In this document: piece by piece, positions 4,902-10,637 of the stretch
Layout: the number at the start of each line of letters is the position of its first letter
How positions within the stretch are numbered: position 1 is the stretch's first letter
Assembly (NCBI GenBank): GCA_017456465.1
Contig: JAFTJJ010000112.1
Span: forward strand, 1 to 10,637
DNA length: 10,637 bases
From: Clostridia bacterium
GTDB lineage: Bacteria > Bacillota > Clostridia > Christensenellales > UBA1242
Direction of reading: 5' to 3'
Position numbers and translations under genes: made by a program
Notes under the pieces: model-generated
Database searches by the model: none
Seen by the model: only the letters and a program-made list of their open reading frames with translations
What the model was told of the DNA's origin: nothing

Positions 4902-6539
4902 TTATTCAATAGAGATCATGTAGTAATACAATGGCTGTCCACCAAAGTGAACATCAACTTCCATGTCTGGATATTTTTCAGTAAGTTTGTCTTTCAAATG
5001 ATCTGCCTCAGCTGGTTGAACATCTGAACCAAAGAAAAGTGTGATTGTTGCAGAATCTTCTTTGATGAGTCTTGCAACAGTGTCGGCTGTGACTTCATTG
5101 ACATCAGAGCCTTTTGCAATGATGTTCTTTTCACCAAGACCAATGATGTCACCTTCTTTGAGTTTGAATCCATCAATTGATGTTGAACGAACAGCATAGG
5201 TCACTGATCCACTTGTCACGCCCTTGATTGCCTCAAGCATGTTTTCTTTGTTTTCTTCAATTGAAGCATCAGCATCAACATTGATCGCAGCAGTGATTCC
5301 TTGAGGAACTGATGATGTTGGAATCACAACAATGTTTCTTCGAGAAAGATCTTTTGCAAGTTCAGCAGCAAGAACAATGTTTTTGTTGTTTGGGAAAACA
5401 AACACGTTTTCTGCAAGAACATTGTCAGCAGCTTTTGCGATGTCTTCAGCGCTTGGGTTCATTGTTTGTCCGCCCTCAATGACATAATCCACGCCAAGAT
5501 CAACAAACAAATCTTTGAGACCTGAGCCTGCACAAATTGCAACACTTCCAATCTTTTTGAGTTCTTCTGGTTCTTGTTTGATTTTGAGTGCTCTGTTTTG
5601 TTCAAGCATGTTTTCAATTTTGAGGGCATTAAGTTCGCCAAGTTTCAGAGCATGAGTCAAGGCAACACCTGGTTCATTTGTGTGAACGTGAACTTTGATG
5701 AGGTTCAAATCACCAATGCAAATCACACTGTCACCAAGCCCCATGAGTGTTTCACGAAGTTTGTCAATGTCGGCTTCCGTTGTCTTTTTGTTGATGTTGA
5801 TGATGAAGAACTCAGTGCAATATGCAAATTCAATGTCAGCAAGGTCGTTGTAATCAACTCCTGAATTTGCCATTGGATCTGCTGACACCTTGTCATCATC
5901 AAACTCAAGAGTGAGTTCGCTTTCATCACCCATGACAACCTTGAGGAATCCGTAAAGGATGACCAAGAGACCACGTCCACCGGCATCAACCACGCCGGCT
6001 TTTTTGAGAACTGGCAAGAGGTCTGGTGTTGTGTTCAAAACCTCTTCACCAACCTCAAGAGTCTTTTTGAGGAATTCTTCCATGTCATCAGTCTTTTTTG
6101 CAATTCGGACTGATTCATCACTCATCATTCGAATCACTGTGAGGATTGTTCCTTCTTTTGGTTTTGTGACTGCCTTGTAGGCAACATCACTTCCTTCTTT
6201 GAGTGCCTTCGCAAAAAGCTTTGTTGTGACATTCTTTTCTTCCACCAAAACAGAAGAAAAGCCTTTCAAGATTTGTGACAAAATGACACCAGAGTTTCCT
6301 CTCGCGCCTTTGAGTGCACCTTTGCTCACTGCATCAGCAATCGCATCAAGGTTGTTGTTTGTGCACATGTTCACCTCACGAACTGCAGAACGCATTGTGA
6401 GTGACATGTTTGTTCCCGTGTCACCATCTGGAACTGGGAACACGTTGAGCGAGTCAACATATTCCTTGTTTTGCTCTAAGTAATTTGCACCAGAAATGAC
6501 CATTTTTCTGAAAAGTGCACCAGTAATGTTCTTACCCAT
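4902..6539 (-). CDS. fakA: Fatty acid kinase catalytic subunit FakA (YloV-like, DhaL + DegV-like fold)
   Basis: FakA phosphorylates exogenous fatty acids held by a FakB (DegV-type) partner, yielding acyl-phosphate for phospholipid synthesis. The 545 residues match the usual about 550. The N-terminal DhaL kinase domain shows the Mg-ATP signature PDGDTGTNM (37-45) and GARGNSGVILSQ (78-89); DAGGRGLL near 190 closes the domain. A middle region with a conserved Cys follows, and the C-terminal DegV-like domain ends in FGGQPLYYYMISIE as in YloV. No fakB is in the window. It lies 36 bases after yloU, the usual pairing in Bacillota. Its ribosome site AGGAG is about 13 bases from the ATG, rather distant, but no better start is seen. 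Confidence 0.95.
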   Translation of the reverse strand: MGKNITGALFRKMVISGANYLEQNKEYVDSLNVFPVPDGDTGTNMSLTMRSAVREVNMCTNNNLDAIADAVSKGALKGARGNSGVILSQILKGFSSVLVEEKNVTTKLFAKALKEGSDVAYKAVTKPKEGTILTVIRMMSDESVRIAKKTDDMEEFLKKTLEVGEEVLNTTPDLLPVLKKAGVVDAGGRGLLVILYGFLKVVMGDESELTLEFDDDKVSADPMANSGVDYNDLADIEFAYCTEFFIININKKTTEADIDKLRETLMGLGDSVICIGDLNLIKVHVHTNEPGVALTHALKLGELNALKIENMLEQNRALKIKQEPEELKKIGSVAICAGSGLKDLFVDLGVDYVIEGGQTMNPSAEDIAKAADNVLAENVFVFPNNKNIVLAAELAKDLSRRNIVVIPTSSVPQGITAAINVDADASIEENKENMLEAIKGVTSGSVTYAVRSTSIDGFKLKEGDIIGLGEKNIIAKGSDVNEVTADTVARLIKEDSATITLFFGSDVQPAEADHLKDKLTEKYPDMEVDVHFGGQPLYYYMISIE

Positions 6540-6575
6540 AAAACTTCAATTTTCTCCTAAGTTTGAATCCTTGAT

Positions 6576-6926
6576 TTATACTTTAACACCAACGACATTG
6601 ATGTTGACAGAATCAACAATCATGCCTGTGAATTGTTCAACGTTGTATTTCACGGATCTGCGCACTGATTCAGCAACTGCGTTGATTGACACGCCATATT
6701 TCAAAATGATGTCAAGATCAATGTGGATTCTGTCCCCAATTGTGAGGATTTTGATGCCCTTTGATTTGGCAGGTGCAGAAATGAGCTGTTTGACAGAATC
6801 ACCAAATTTTCTTGCAACCAAATCCACCACTCCATAACACTCAAGTGCAGTGTGACCAACAACGACAGCAATTGCCTCGTCGGTAACAGAAATTTTTCCA
6901 TATGAATTGATGGTGTTAACTGCCAT
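6576..6926 (-). CDS. yloU: Asp23/Gls24 family envelope stress protein (YloU-like)
   Basis: A 116-residue protein, full length for the Asp23/Gls24 family (DUF322). Family features are the start NSYGKISVTDEAIAVVVGHTA (about 7-27, shown in part), the central Val/Ile strands with IHIDLDIILKYG (67-78), and the terminal VSINAVAESVRRSVKYNVEQ segment. The family is linked to envelope and alkaline stress; staphylococcal Asp23 sits under the membrane. YloU itself has no agreed biochemical role, but its fixed place before fakA suggests a link to lipid or envelope homeostasis. There is no signal peptide or membrane segment. GGGGGAG, 11 bases before the ATG, is the likely ribosome site. Confidence 0.93.
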   Translation of the reverse strand: MAVNTINSYGKISVTDEAIAVVVGHTALECYGVVDLVARKFGDSVKQLISAPAKSKGIKILTIGDRIHIDLDIILKYGVSINAVAESVRRSVKYNVEQFTGMIVDSVNINVVGVKV

Positions 6927-7004
6927 ACTTTCCAGCGCTCCCCCGTGAATTTTTTGCCCTCAGGCCACAGCATGAAAAACACACTGACAGCCTTCAGTGC
7001 CATC

Positions 7005-7033
7005 ATTTTACAATATTTATTGTTTAATTGCAA
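7005..7033 (-). promoter_or_regulatory. yloU-fakA promoter
   Basis: Minus strand TTGCAA (7028-7033), a 17-base spacer and TAAAAT (7005-7010). Transcription would start near 6998, leaving a leader of about 70 bases. The leader can form a CACTGA/TCAGTG stem-loop near its 5' end, before the ribosome site. Confidence 0.75.
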
Positions 7034-7060
7034 GGTTTTTTGCACCCTTTTTGAAATTTG

Positions 7061-7070
7061 TTGTGCACAA
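7061..7070. promoter_or_regulatory. Perfect 10-bp palindrome TTGTGCACAA between divergent promoters
   Basis: TTGTGCACAA equals its own reverse complement and lies midway between the yloU and rpmB promoters. It is a candidate operator, but a single short palindrome cannot be assigned to a regulator. Confidence 0.35.
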
Positions 7071-7094
7071 TATACCACAAAAACTTCAAAAAAA

Positions 7095-7109
7095 TTGAAA
7101 AGTTTTCAA
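7095..7109. promoter_or_regulatory. 15-bp palindrome just upstream of the rpmB -35 box
   Basis: TTGAAAA and TTTTCAA flank a single G, eight bases before the rpmB -35 box. It may be an operator or an UP-element-like A/T tract. In A/T-rich DNA such symmetry also arises by chance. Confidence 0.3.
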
Positions 7110-7116
7110 ATTATAG

Positions 7117-7145
7117 TTGCAATGGACTTTTTTTTGTGATATACT
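7117..7145 (+). promoter_or_regulatory. rpmB promoter with extended -10
   Basis: TTGCAA (7117-7122), a 17-base spacer and TATACT (7140-7145), preceded by TGA as an extended -10 element. The leader would be about 50 bases and ends in the ribosome site GGAGG at 7185-7189, 12 bases before the ATG. Confidence 0.85.
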
Positions 7146-7201
7146 CGGAAACGCGATTAGAAATCAATCAGATAATCATTTAATGGAGGTAATACTAAAT
7201 C

Positions 7202-7387
7202 ATGAGTAGAGTTTGTAGTGTATGCGGTAAAGGTAAGATGACTGGAAACTTGGTTAGCCACTCTAACATCAAAACAAAGAGAGTTTCTGCTCCAAATTTG
7301 CATAAAGTTGACGTTGAAGAAAACGGAAAAGTTTCAAAGCGTTATATGTGTACAAAATGCATGAAAGGTTCAAAAGCCGATAAGTAA
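7202..7387 (+). CDS. rpmB: 50S ribosomal protein L28 (bL28)
   Basis: A 61-residue, very basic protein of the 50S subunit; about 62 is usual in Bacillota. It is the zinc-type form: CSVC (5-8) and CTKC (50-53) give four Cys ligands. The core NLVSHSNIKTKR (16-27) and PNLHKV (31-36) is typical. It is the only plus-strand gene in the window, diverging from yloU exactly as in Bacillus and followed at once by a terminator. Confidence 0.98.
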   Translation: MSRVCSVCGKGKMTGNLVSHSNIKTKRVSAPNLHKVDVEENGKVSKRYMCTKCMKGSKADK

Positions 7388-7413
7388 TACCTTTATTTGA
7401 TCATAAAAAATTT

Positions 7414-7442
7414 AAGCCCCAGCAAAATGCTGAGGCTTTTTT
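7414..7442. terminator. Shared terminator of rpmB and spoVM
   Basis: AAGCC/GGCTT and CAGCA/TGCTG form a stem with a C-A mismatch and loop AAA. On the plus strand six T follow, ending rpmB. On the minus strand the same stem is followed by TTAAATTTTTT, so it can also end spoVM, whose stop is 10 bases away. Confidence 0.85.
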
Positions 7443-7452
7443 GTTTGTTATT

Positions 7453-7554
7453 TTATTGGTTTTGGAGTCCATTCCCACGTTTGGATTGATTTTTGACAAA
7501 CAGTTTCAGAAATGCCCCAACTGCCTTTGGAGCTTTGATGCAACAAATGGTCAC
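7453..7554 (-). CDS. spoVM: Stage V sporulation protein M (SpoVM), short amphipathic peptide
   Basis: SpoVM lies on the curved surface of the forespore membrane and anchors SpoIVA, the base of the spore coat. The 33-codon frame begins with GTG at 7554 and has a ribosome site AAGGGGGAG seven bases upstream. Its N-terminal part aligns with Bacillus SpoVM without gaps: Ile6, Lys7, Pro9, Lys10 and Gly13 occupy the same positions, followed by a hydrophobic/basic helix (residues 14-20, AFLKLFV). Bacillus SpoVM has 26 residues; this one has a polar tail of seven more. The locus, next to rpmB and facing it, is where spoVM lies in Bacillus. A sigma-E-like promoter precedes it and terminators stand on both sides. 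The chief doubt is its small size. Confidence 0.85.
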   Translation of the reverse strand: MTICCIKAPKAVGAFLKLFVKNQSKRGNGLQNQ

Positions 7555-7592
7555 TTGTTTTCTCCCCCTTTCTTTTTGTTGATGTTTGCTTT

Positions 7593-7620
7593 ATATTATG
7601 CAGAGAAAGTTTTTTGTGAC
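7593..7620 (-). promoter_or_regulatory. Sigma-E-like promoter of spoVM
   Basis: Minus strand GTCACAA (7614-7620), a 13-base spacer and CATAATAT (7593-7600). The -10 element shares six of eight positions with the sigma-E consensus CATACAAT, and GTCA agrees with the -35 region. Bacillus spoVM is sigma-E dependent, which fits. A sigma-A reading (TTGTCA, 18 bases, TAATAT) is also possible. Confidence 0.5.
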
Positions 7621-7622
7621 AA

Positions 7623-7650
7623 AAAAAAGGCAAGAGAACATGCCTTTTTT
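7623..7650. terminator. Terminator of the fmt-rlmN-rpe-lipoprotein unit
   Basis: AAAAAAGGCA (7623-7632) pairs with TGCCTTTTTT (7641-7650) around an 8-base loop, with a T-run on both strands. It lies 19 bases past the lipoprotein stop and just before the spoVM promoter, isolating spoVM. Confidence 0.88.
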
Positions 7651-7669
7651 AAAAAACAATTCAAAAGTG

Positions 7670-8317
7670 TTATACAGTTGTCCAAGTGACATTTGGACGA
7701 GTTGGAAGTGTTTCGGACACTTCATCGGCGTATGTGTAGGAATAATTCTCGGTTTCACCACCCTCAGGAGTGATCACAACTGAAGAAATCAAATCATTTG
7801 ATATGGTGAATTTGTATGTGTAAGTTACTGAGTTTTTTTCAACTGAAAATGTCAAAACATCATTTTCTGAAACTTTGTTTGCAGAAACAAACTCCATGCC
7901 GCTGCTGTAAAGGATGCCGGCGAGATATTTTTTTGGAGTAATCAAATCGGAAATCTTTGATGTCGCTGACTTTTTGTATTCATAAGTTGCCCCTGGCATC
8001 ACCTTCTTTTTGAAAAACTGATACCACGTTCCTGAAGACATTTCAATCCATTTTTCACCTTCATCGTTCATTTCATAATAAGTCGTGTTATTTGCCATAT
8101 GTTTTTCAATGATTGAATCAGAATCGTCATCCTCTGTGTATTTGACAAGCAAAATGACAGTTTGTTCACCTGCATTTTCAATTGCTTCATTCATTACTTC
8201 CCTTGCTTCTGCTGCGGTCATTGATGGTTGTGTGCCATTATCAAAAGTGCAAGCAGCGCACATAACAGCTGAGAACACGCAAAGCACAAAGCAAATAATA
8301 TTTTTTATTTTTTTCAT
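7670..8317 (-). CDS. Putative lipoprotein of unknown function
   Basis: A 215-residue protein with a lipoprotein-type signal: basic MKKIKN, a hydrophobic stretch, then a lipobox ending at Cys23 (MCAAC, 19-23). The Cys at the -3 position is unusual. The mature chain should be anchored on the outer face of the membrane. It is acidic near the start (YTEDDDSDS) and then rich in alternating Tyr/Thr/Ser strands (YEYKKS, VTYTYKF, YSYTYADE), suggesting a beta-rich fold similar in outline to LolA/LppX-type carriers. I do not recognise the family. The ribosome site AGGGGGG is six bases from the ATG. It follows rpe by 18 bases, so it is probably cotranscribed, and it occupies roughly the place where Bacillus has thiN. 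Confidence 0.85.
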   Translation of the reverse strand: MKKIKNIICFVLCVFSAVMCAACTFDNGTQPSMTAAEAREVMNEAIENAGEQTVILLVKYTEDDDSDSIIEKHMANNTTYYEMNDEGEKWIEMSSGTWYQFFKKKVMPGATYEYKKSATSKISDLITPKKYLAGILYSSGMEFVSANKVSENDVLTFSVEKNSVTYTYKFTISNDLISSVVITPEGGETENYSYTYADEVSETLPTRPNVTWTTV

Positions 8318-8335
8318 TCTTTTCCCCCCTGAAAT

Positions 8336-9046
8336 TTATTTTTTTGTGAAATAATCTTTGATTCTTGAAGCGTAATTGTTGCCTTTGAGCGCCTTGACTG
8401 TTTTTCGCATGTTTTTTGATCCAAAAAGGAAGCTTCCTGACACCAAAATGTTTGCTCCGAGAGTTCGAAGAATTTTTGAATTTTTTATGTTTACTCCACC
8501 ATCAACCTCGATGTAAACACTTTTGCTCATTTCTCGAATTTCTGCCACTTTTTCAGCAGAGCCTGGGATGAAAGTTTGACCACCAGCGCCCGGTTTCACG
8601 CCCATGACAACAACCACATCAACAAGGTCTTTTTTGAGAAGATCTTTGATTTTGTAGGCTGGAGTTTCTGGGTTCAATGCAACTCCAGAAAGCACAGTTT
8701 TTGATTTGATGAGTTTGAGTGTTTTTTCAAGATTTTCTGGTGTTGTTGATTCATAGTGCACAGAAATTATGTCCGCGCCCGCCTTGATGTAATCCTCAAC
8801 CACATTTTCAGGGTATTCAACCATGAGGTGAACATCAATCATGAGGTTTGTCTTTTCTTGAATTTTTTTCACGAGTTTGTGATCAAAAGTTTTGTTTTTC
8901 ACAAACTTTCCATCCATCACATCAAAGTGAACAAAGTTTGCTCCAGATTTCTCGAGTTCGACAAGCGCTTCTTCAAGCACTTCATCATTGTTGTAATCAA
9001 GCATCAAAAATGAGCCTGAAATGCGAATTATTTTGAAAACTCCCAT
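8336..9046 (-). CDS. rpe: Ribulose-phosphate 3-epimerase
   Basis: Rpe interconverts D-ribulose 5-phosphate and D-xylulose 5-phosphate in the pentose phosphate pathway, using a metal-dependent TIM barrel. The 236 residues fit the family's about 220. Metal and acid-base residues appear in VHFDVMDGKFV (39-49, His40 and Asp42), DVHLMVE and VEVDGG-type IEVDGGVN. The phosphate loop GVKPGAGGQTFIP replaces the usual SVNPGFGGQSFIP. The N-terminal LSADF motif reads LMLDY (14-18), keeping the Asp but losing the Ser. I chose the ATG at 9046, not an upstream one at 9091, because AAGGAGA precedes it by nine bases. That ribosome site lies within the last codons of rlmN, so translation is probably coupled. 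Confidence 0.93.
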   Translation of the reverse strand: MGVFKIIRISGSFLMLDYNNDEVLEEALVELEKSGANFVHFDVMDGKFVKNKTFDHKLVKKIQEKTNLMIDVHLMVEYPENVVEDYIKAGADIISVHYESTTPENLEKTLKLIKSKTVLSGVALNPETPAYKIKDLLKKDLVDVVVVMGVKPGAGGQTFIPGSAEKVAEIREMSKSVYIEVDGGVNIKNSKILRTLGANILVSGSFLFGSKNMRKTVKALKGNNYASRIKDYFTKK

Positions 9047-9051
9047 GTTGT

Positions 9052-10086
9052 CTATTCTCCTTTCAAATATCTTCGTTTGAGCTGACCGCAAGCCCCCTCG
9101 ATGTCACTGCCAAGAGTTCTTCTTGTTGTGACTGAAATGCCTTGTGCTTTGAGATGTTCCCAAAACTTTGTTTGGCGTTCTTTTGAAATTCCCTTGATTC
9201 CATTTGCTGTCTCATTGACTGGAATCAAATTGATGTGTGACTGAACTCCAGAAAGAAGGTGTTTGAGTCTCAGCGCGTCAGCATATTTTGTGTTGCTTTC
9301 AAGCATGATGTATTCATAGACAATTCTTCGATTTGTTTTTTTGTGATAATATCGCACCGCACCCATGAGTTCATCCAAAGAATATGCCTTTGCAATTTTC
9401 ATGATTTCTTGTCTTGTTTCATCATTGCTTGCGTGAAGGCTGATGGTGAGTGTGATTGAAAGATCTTCTTCGGCAAGTTTTTTGATTTTGGGTGCAATTC
9501 CACAAGTTGAAAGCGAAATGTTTCGCTGAGAAATGTTGATGCCTTTTGGTGCACTCACAAGTCTCACAAACTTCACAACATTGTCATAATTGTCAAGTGG
9601 CTCTCCGCTGCCCATAAGCACGATATTTGTGATTTTTCTGTCTGCAAGCGTGCCACCAAGGTGGCGATTCACCTCAAGCACTTCGGAAAGCATTTCACCA
9701 GCTGTGAGGTTGCGCTCAAGTCCATCGATCCCACTTGCACAAAACACACAGCCCATTCTGCACCCGACCTGAGTTGAAATGCAAAGCGTGTTGCCATATT
9801 TGTATTCCATGAGCACGCACTCAATCAAATTGTCATCGGGGAGACGCAAAAGATATTTTTTTGTGCCATCCTTGCTGACCCACTCTTTTTCAATTGAAAC
9901 AGGTGTCGATGTGTAATCCTTGTCGAGTTGTTCACGAAGATCAAGTGGCAGATTTGACATTTCCATCACAGGCACATAATTTTGTGTCCATTCAAAAATC
10001 TGAGTGAACCTGAACTTTTTGAGTTCAAAGCGTTCAAGTTCAGCCGCGAGTTCTTCTGCTGAATATTCTTGTAATATTTTTTTCAT
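9052..10086 (-). CDS. rlmN: Dual-specificity 23S rRNA (A2503-C2)/tRNA (A37-C2) methyltransferase RlmN
   Basis: A radical-SAM enzyme that adds a methyl group at C2 of adenosine 2503 in 23S rRNA and adenosine 37 of some tRNAs. The 344 residues are normal for RlmN. The iron-sulfur cluster motif CRMGCVFC supplies Cys109, Cys113 and Cys116. GEPL (161-164) is the SAM-binding motif. The conserved Cys102 (TLCISTQ) and Cys333 (GACGQL) match the two further Cys of Escherichia coli RlmN, Cys333 being the methyl-carrying residue. The related resistance enzyme Cfr is less likely, given the core location after fmt. The start lies two bases past the fmt stop, with AAAGGG as ribosome site inside fmt. Confidence 0.97.
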   Translation of the reverse strand: MKKILQEYSAEELAAELERFELKKFRFTQIFEWTQNYVPVMEMSNLPLDLREQLDKDYTSTPVSIEKEWVSKDGTKKYLLRLPDDNLIECVLMEYKYGNTLCISTQVGCRMGCVFCASGIDGLERNLTAGEMLSEVLEVNRHLGGTLADRKITNIVLMGSGEPLDNYDNVVKFVRLVSAPKGINISQRNISLSTCGIAPKIKKLAEEDLSITLTISLHASNDETRQEIMKIAKAYSLDELMGAVRYYHKKTNRRIVYEYIMLESNTKYADALRLKHLLSGVQSHINLIPVNETANGIKGISKERQTKFWEHLKAQGISVTTRRTLGSDIEGACGQLKRRYLKGE

Positions 10087-10088
10087 TT

Positions 10089-10637
10089 TTAACCCTTTAC
10101 TGAGGCGACCTTAAATTTGAATTTGTCACCAATATTTATTTTCCTGCCAGCAACCAGTGCTTTTGCATCCATGACATTCTTTCCCGGAAGTTGAACAAGC
10201 AACAGTTCCACAACTCCAACAGCGCACTGAACAAACACTCCTCGTTTTGCACTTGTTGGCTCGATCACCTCACCAGGAGTGCCATGACCCGTGATTTCAT
10301 TTTCATCCAACACGCGAACCTTATAGATTTTGAGAACAGTTTCATCTTTTTCAAAGATGGCAGACGCAATTGGGTCTGGGTTTGCACCACAAACCAAGTT
10401 TTTGACTTGTTTGGCAGATTTTCCAAAATTGATCACGCAATCTTCTTTTGCGATCTTTCTTGTGATGGTTGCTTCAACCTGATTTTGTTTTTCAGGCTTC
10501 ACCTCACCATTTTGGATTTTTCTCAGAGTGTCAAGCAACAGTTCTGCACCCATGACAGAAAGTCTTTCAGAAAGTTCACCTGCAGTTTCATATTCGCCGA
10601 TGTAAGTTTGAACAGTGCCGAGAATGTCACCAGTGTC
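10089..10637 (-). CDS. fmt: Methionyl-tRNA formyltransferase, C-terminal part (cut by window edge)
   Basis: Fmt formylates initiator Met-tRNA with 10-formyl-tetrahydrofolate. The open frame runs to the last base of the window, so 182 C-terminal residues of about 310 are seen and the start is outside. The visible part begins with DTGDIL, the end of the catalytic formyltransferase domain, followed by the linker helix GELSERLSVMGAELL. The C-terminal tRNA-binding domain starts near INFGKSAKQVKNL (69-81), continues with the ANPDPIAS counterpart of the family's NPWPGA, and includes PGEVI and LPGKNVMDAKAL. An internal ATG at 10553 is not the start. rlmN follows two bases after its stop; the usual intervening rsmB is missing. 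Confidence 0.95.
   Translation of the reverse strand, partial: DTGDILGTVQTYIGEYETAGELSERLSVMGAELLLDTLRKIQNGEVKPEKQNQVEATITRKIAKEDCVINFGKSAKQVKNLVCGANPDPIASAIFEKDETVLKIYKVRVLDENEITGHGTPGEVIEPTSAKRGVFVQCAVGVVELLLVQLPGKNVMDAKALVAGRKINIGDKFKFKVASVKG

Noticed and set aside
6701..7078. 125-codon minus-strand frame overlapping yloU
   Set aside because: It is an out-of-frame shadow of yloU and its leader; its start lies upstream of the mapped-looking promoter.
7448..7633. 61-codon minus-strand frame with TTG start over spoVM
   Set aside because: Its start lies in a terminator without a ribosome site; the overlapping spoVM frame has the ribosome site, family match and correct position.
7441..7689. 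82-codon plus-strand frame downstream of rpmB
   Set aside because: It starts inside the rpmB terminator, crosses a second terminator and lies antisense to spoVM and the lipoprotein end.

Overview
The window comes from a low-G+C Bacillota (Firmicutes) chromosome, most likely a Clostridia-type lineage that forms spores or descends from spore formers. The evidence is the gene order (fmt, rlmN, rpe, spoVM, rpmB divergent from yloU and fakA, then recG), which matches the well-known fmt-to-recG neighbourhood of Bacillus and Clostridia. Other support is strong Rho-independent terminators, sigma-A-type promoters, AGGAG-type ribosome sites and a previously unmarked 33-codon spoVM gene. The species cannot be named from the sequence.

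Reading leftwards from the right edge on the minus strand, fmt (cut by the window edge), rlmN, rpe and a lipoprotein gene form a tightly packed unit with gaps of 2, 5 and 18 bases. It ends at a terminator at 7623-7650. The usual neighbours rsmB (between fmt and rlmN) and prpC, prkC and rsgA (between rlmN and rpe) are absent. A lipoprotein gene sits about where thiN is found in Bacillus. Next comes spoVM, a single gene behind a sigma-E-like promoter, facing rpmB (plus strand) across a shared bidirectional terminator. rpmB and the yloU-fakA pair diverge from a 275-base region with two good promoters and two palindromes. fakA ends at a terminator, and recG follows with its own promoter, which places its transcription start almost exactly on the start codon.

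Downstream of recG lies a minus-strand tRNA cluster: Val(UAC), Gly(GCC), a decayed tRNA-Cys copy, Cys(GCA) and Leu(UAA), driven by a consensus-like promoter at 2525-2553. Beyond tRNA-Leu is an A+T-rich accessory stretch (about 74-1710). It carries a divergent HAM1/ITPase-like gene, a four-helix-bundle gene of the 23S intervening-sequence family with a near-perfect leaderless-type promoter, a 7-bp-periodic inverted repeat and several hairpins. The tRNA-Leu 3' end recurs as a 17-bp exact copy at 1503-1519, and a weaker 13-bp trace occurs at 103-115. This suggests repeated insertion or decay at the 3' end of tRNA-Leu.

The core genes serve translation initiation (fmt), rRNA and tRNA methylation (rlmN), the ribosome (rpmB), pentose phosphate metabolism (rpe), fatty-acid activation (fakA), envelope or stress functions (yloU), recombination and fork rescue (recG) and spore coat assembly (spoVM). 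I see no dramatic new multi-gene system. The most rewarding items are the hidden spoVM, the predicted leaderless transcripts and the remnants at the tRNA-Leu integration site.
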